Shown one piece after another: positions 61,254 through 64,000 of a DNA stretch of 64,000 bases (its first letter is position 1; each line of letters starts with the position of its first letter). The position numbers and the translations under genes were made by a program. Source of the stretch: Pseudomonas putida (GTDB taxonomy: Bacteria > Pseudomonadota > Gammaproteobacteria > Pseudomonadales > Pseudomonadaceae); assembly GCF_022627325.1 (NCBI RefSeq), contig NZ_JAETZZ010000006.1, positions 62,001 to 126,000 on the forward strand, written 5' to 3'. Below the pieces are notes generated by a model. That model did no database searches, had not been told where the DNA came from, and saw only the letters and a program-made list of their open reading frames with translations.

Positions 61254-64000
61254 TGCCCAGCCTCATAACGTGGAGTTTCAGGGGTGGCGTCCTTTTCCGG
61301 CTTTTTGCTGCCGAACAGCGACGACACTGCGACGAAGAACAGCGGTACCCAGAAGATGGCCAGCACGGTCGCACTGATCATGCCGCCAATTACCCCAGTA
61401 CCGATGGCATGCTGGCTGCCCGCGCCCGCGCCGCTGGAAATGGTCAACGGTACCACGCCCAGGATGAATGCCAGCGAAGTCATGATGATCGGGCGAAGAC
61501 GCATGCGGCATGCCTCGATCGCTGCGTCAAACAGGCTCTTGCCTTGCTCGTGCAGTTCCTTGGCGAATTCCACGATCAGGATCGCGTTCTTCGCCGCCAG
61601 GCCGATGGTAGTCAGCAGGCCGACCAGGAAGTACACGTCATTGGACAGGCCGCGCAGGCTGGTGGCGATCAGCGCACCGATGATGCCCAGTGGAACGACA
61701 AGCACGACGGCGATCGGGATCGACCAGCTTTCATACAGTGCAGCCAGGCACAGGAACACGAACAGGATCGAGAGGGCGAACAGTGCCGGCATCTGCGAGC
61801 CGGAGAGTTTTTCCTCGTAGGACATGCCGGTCCAGGAGTAGCCGATACCGTCCGGCAGTTCGCCAGCGATACGCTCCACCTCGGCCATGGCTTCACCGGT
61901 ACTGTAGCCTGGGGCCGGGGCACCGAGGATTTCCATCGCCTCGACACCGTTGTAGCGCGAGAGCTTGGGCGAACCGTAGGTCCACTCGCCGGTGGCGAAG
62001 GACGAGAACGGCACCATCTCGCCTTCGCCGTTGCGCACGTACCACTTCTGCAGGTCTTCCGGGCTCATCCGGGCGTTCGCTTCGCCCTGGATGTACACCT
62101 TCTTGACCCGGCCGCGGTCGATGAAGTCGTTGACGTAGCTGGCACCCAAGGCAATCGACAGGGTGTTGTTGATGTCGGAGATGGTCACGCCCAGGGCGCT
62201 GGCACGTTCGTCATCGATGGTCAGCTGGTACTGCGGCTCATCGTTCAGGCCGTTCGGGCGCACGCCGCTGAGCACCTTGCTCTGGCCAGCCTTGGCCAGG
62301 AACTGGTTGCGCGCTTCCATCAGTTTTGCATGGCCGACGCCCCCACGGTCCTGAAGGAATACGTCGAAGCCGGTGGCGTTACCCAGTTCCATTACCGCAG
62401 GCGGCGCGAAGGCGAACACCATCGCATCACGGAAGCTGAAGAAGTGCTGCTGGGCACGCTCGGCCAGGCCGAACACGCTGTTCTCCTTGGTGCGCTCGTC
62501 CCATGGCTTGAGCATGATGAACGCCATGCCCGAGCTTTGCCCGCGACCGGCAAAGTTGAAGCCGTTGACGGTGAACACCGACGACACGGTATCGGCTTCG
62601 TCCTTGAGCAGGTAATCACGCATGTTGTCGATCACCACCTGGGTGCGCTCGGCACTGGAACCGGCCGGGGTCTGTACCTGGGCGAACAGTACGCCCTGGT
62701 CTTCCTCTGGCAGGAACGCGGTAGGGATGCGGGTGAACAGCCAGATCATGCCGACGACAATCAAGACATAGCCCAGCAGGAACGGCACCTTGTTGCGCAG
62801 GATGGTGCCCACGCTGCGCTCGTAGCCGGTCACGCCGCGGTCGAAGTTACGGTTGAACCAGCCGAAGAAGCCACCTTTGGCTACATGGTGCTCGCCCTTT
62901 TTGAGTGGCTTGAGCATGGTGGCGCACAGGGCCGGGGTGAAGATCAGCGCCACCAGCACCGACAGGCCCATGGCCGAGACGATGGTGATGGAGAATTGCC
63001 GGTAGATCACCCCCGTGGAGCCGCCGAAGAAGGCCATCGGCAGCAGTACTGCCGACAGTACCAGGGCGATGCCCACCAGCGCGCCCTGGATCTGCTCCAT
63101 CGACCGCTTGGTTGCCTCTTTGGGCGGCAAGCCTTCCTCGGACATGACCCGTTCGACGTTCTCCACCACGACGATGGCGTCGTCCACCAACAAGCCAATG
63201 GCCAGAACCATGGCGAACATGGTCAGGGTGTTGATGCTGAAGCCCGCTGCGGCAAGGATGCCGAAGGTGCCCAGCAATACCACCGGTACGGTCATGGTGG
63301 TAATGATGGTGGCGCGGAAGTTCTGCAGGAACAGGTACATTACCAGGAATACCAGGACCACGGCTTCGATCAGGGTGTGGATAACCCCGCTGATCGATTC
63401 GGTGACCACCGGTGTGGTGTCATACGGGAATACCGCCTTCACCCCTGGCGGGAAGAACGGCTCCAGCTCGCTGATGGTCTTGCGCAAGGCCGTGGCGGTA
63501 TCCAGGGCGTTGGCACCGGTTGCCAGCTTGACCGCAAGGCCCGAGGCCGGCTTGCCGTTGAACTGGGCGCTGATGGCGTAGTTTTCGCCACCCAGGCCGA
63601 CCTGGGCAACATCACTCAGGCGCACCTGCGAACCGTCGCTGTTGACCTTGAGCAGGATCTTCTCGAACTGCTCGGCGGTCTGCAGGCGGGTCTTGCCGAT
63701 GATGGTGGCGTTCAGCTGGGTGCCCGGCATCGCAGGCAGGCCGCCGAGCTGGCCGGAGGAGACCTGCACGTTCTGCGCGGCGACCGCATTCTTGACGTCG
63801 ACCGGGGTCAGCTGGAACTTGTTCAGCTTGGCCGGATCGAGCCAGATACGCATTGCGTACTGTGCACCGAATACCTGGAAGTCACCCACACCTGCCGTAC
63901 GCGAAATCGAGTCCTGCATGTTGGAAACGATGTAGTTGGCAAGGTCATCCTTGGTCATGCTGCCGTCTTCGGACACCAGGCCGATCACCATCAGGAAGTT
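61250..64000 (-). CDS. ttgB: TtgB, RND efflux pump (5' end outside window)
   Basis: The frame is open to the last base; 916 residues are visible, beginning [13 protein letters not shown], and the N-terminal helix and first loop are missing (full length about 1050). Motifs: proton relay [43 protein letters not shown]; the porter-loop G-loop region [21 protein letters not shown]-terminal [21 protein letters not shown]. AcrB-type pump that takes up toluene, chloramphenicol and beta-lactams. The operon order on the minus strand is ttgA-ttgB-ttgC. Confidence 0.96.
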   Translation of the reverse strand, partial: NFLMVIGLVSEDGSMTKDDLANYIVSNMQDSISRTAGVGDFQVFGAQYAMRIWLDPAKLNKFQLTPVDVKNAVAAQNVQVSSGQLGGLPAMPGTQLNATIIGKTRLQTAEQFEKILLKVNSDGSQVRLSDVAQVGLGGENYAISAQFNGKPASGLAVKLATGANALDTATALRKTISELEPFFPPGVKAVFPYDTTPVVTESISGVIHTLIEAVVLVFLVMYLFLQNFRATIITTMTVPVVLLGTFGILAAAGFSINTLTMFAMVLAIGLLVDDAIVVVENVERVMSEEGLPPKEATKRSMEQIQGALVGIALVLSAVLLPMAFFGGSTGVIYRQFSITIVSAMGLSVLVALIFTPALCATMLKPLKKGEHHVAKGGFFGWFNRNFDRGVTGYERSVGTILRNKVPFLLGYVLIVVGMIWLFTRIPTAFLPEEDQGVLFAQVQTPAGSSAERTQVVIDNMRDYLLKDEADTVSSVFTVNGFNFAGRGQSSGMAFIMLKPWDERTKENSVFGLAERAQQHFFSFRDAMVFAFAPPAVMELGNATGFDVFLQDRGGVGHAKLMEARNQFLAKAGQSKVLSGVRPNGLNDEPQYQLTIDDERASALGVTISDINNTLSIALGASYVNDFIDRGRVKKVYIQGEANARMSPEDLQKWYVRNGEGEMVPFSSFATGEWTYGSPKLSRYNGVEAMEILGAPAPGYSTGEAMAEVERIAGELPDGIGYSWTGMSYEEKLSGSQMPALFALSILFVFLCLAALYESWSIPIAVVLVVPLGIIGALIATSLRGLSNDVYFLVGLLTTIGLAAKNAILIVEFAKELHEQGKSLFDAAIEACRMRLRPIIMTSLAFILGVVPLTISSGAGAGSQHAIGTGVIGGMISATVLAIFWVPLFFVAVSSLFGSKKPEKDATPETPRYEAGQ

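Noticed and set aside
1..64000. Prophage, transposon, defence island or biosynthetic cluster
   Set aside because: No integrase, transposase, restriction, toxin-antitoxin, NRPS or PKS gene was seen, and composition and synteny look like chromosomal backbone throughout.

Overview
The window is core chromosome of a Pseudomonas, most probably of the P. putida group. Evidence: high GC content, a complete pcaR-K-F-T-B-D-C beta-ketoadipate cluster, ttgC and ttgB of the TtgABC solvent and drug pump, xenB, a TurA/MvaT-type nucleoid protein, bifA and the colR-colS metal-sensing pair. I see no tRNA, rRNA, insertion sequence, prophage or CRISPR array. Gene order resembles what I remember of the P. aeruginosa groEL to purU region, so this looks like vertically inherited backbone rather than an island.

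Layout. 1-642 is the 3' end of groEL. 807-4510 holds colR-colS and, behind a ColR-like site, a methyltransferase, an InaA-type kinase-like protein and a small secreted protein. On the minus strand, 4573-8779 encodes an RND pump and its adaptor, and 8936-14160 an imelysin/di-heme cytochrome/DUF1513 cluster with a Fur-like box in front. bifA, sodB, the argO/argP exporter-regulator pair, an epimerase, a coiled-coil membrane protein, arsR-xenB, acpH and the ornithine-lipid genes olsB-olsA follow up to about 24.9 kb. 25.0-34.5 kb is a run of small metabolic and envelope genes (serine hydrolase, YceI, phospholipase D type synthase, DJ-1, GNAT, nitrilase, class I fumarase, ferredoxin reductase). 34.6-40.2 kb has pykA, a PilZ protein, sbcB, turA and purU. 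40.3-43.2 kb is a three-gene glycosyltransferase/deacetylase/flippase-like operon. 43.4-49.0 kb has a GABA-receptor-like chemoreceptor, a HerA-like ATPase and a phosphate transporter. 49.3-57.5 kb is the protocatechuate regulon, followed by an Mpo1-like protein, an OprD-family porin, ttgC and ttgB (cut by the window end).

How the genes work together. PcaR is a beta-ketoadipate-responsive activator. PcaK imports 4-hydroxybenzoate and protocatechuate, and PcaB, PcaC, PcaD and PcaF carry the protocatechuate branch from carboxymuconate to succinyl-CoA and acetyl-CoA. The pcaGH and pcaIJ genes are not in this window. Fifteen-base PcaR boxes occur as inverted pairs before pcaR, pcaK and pcaF. A 13/15 match lies before the OprD porin. 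A probable small RNA is encoded divergently from pcaR, with its promoter directly beside the PcaR operator.

The most notable non-coding signals are this candidate small RNA, the paired PcaR boxes, two mirrored heptanucleotide-repeat hairpins, six GGGCCGC-NNN-GCGGCCC hairpins at gene ends, and operator-like palindromes before arsR-xenB. No wholly new defence or mobile system was found. Comparisons with other strains are from memory.
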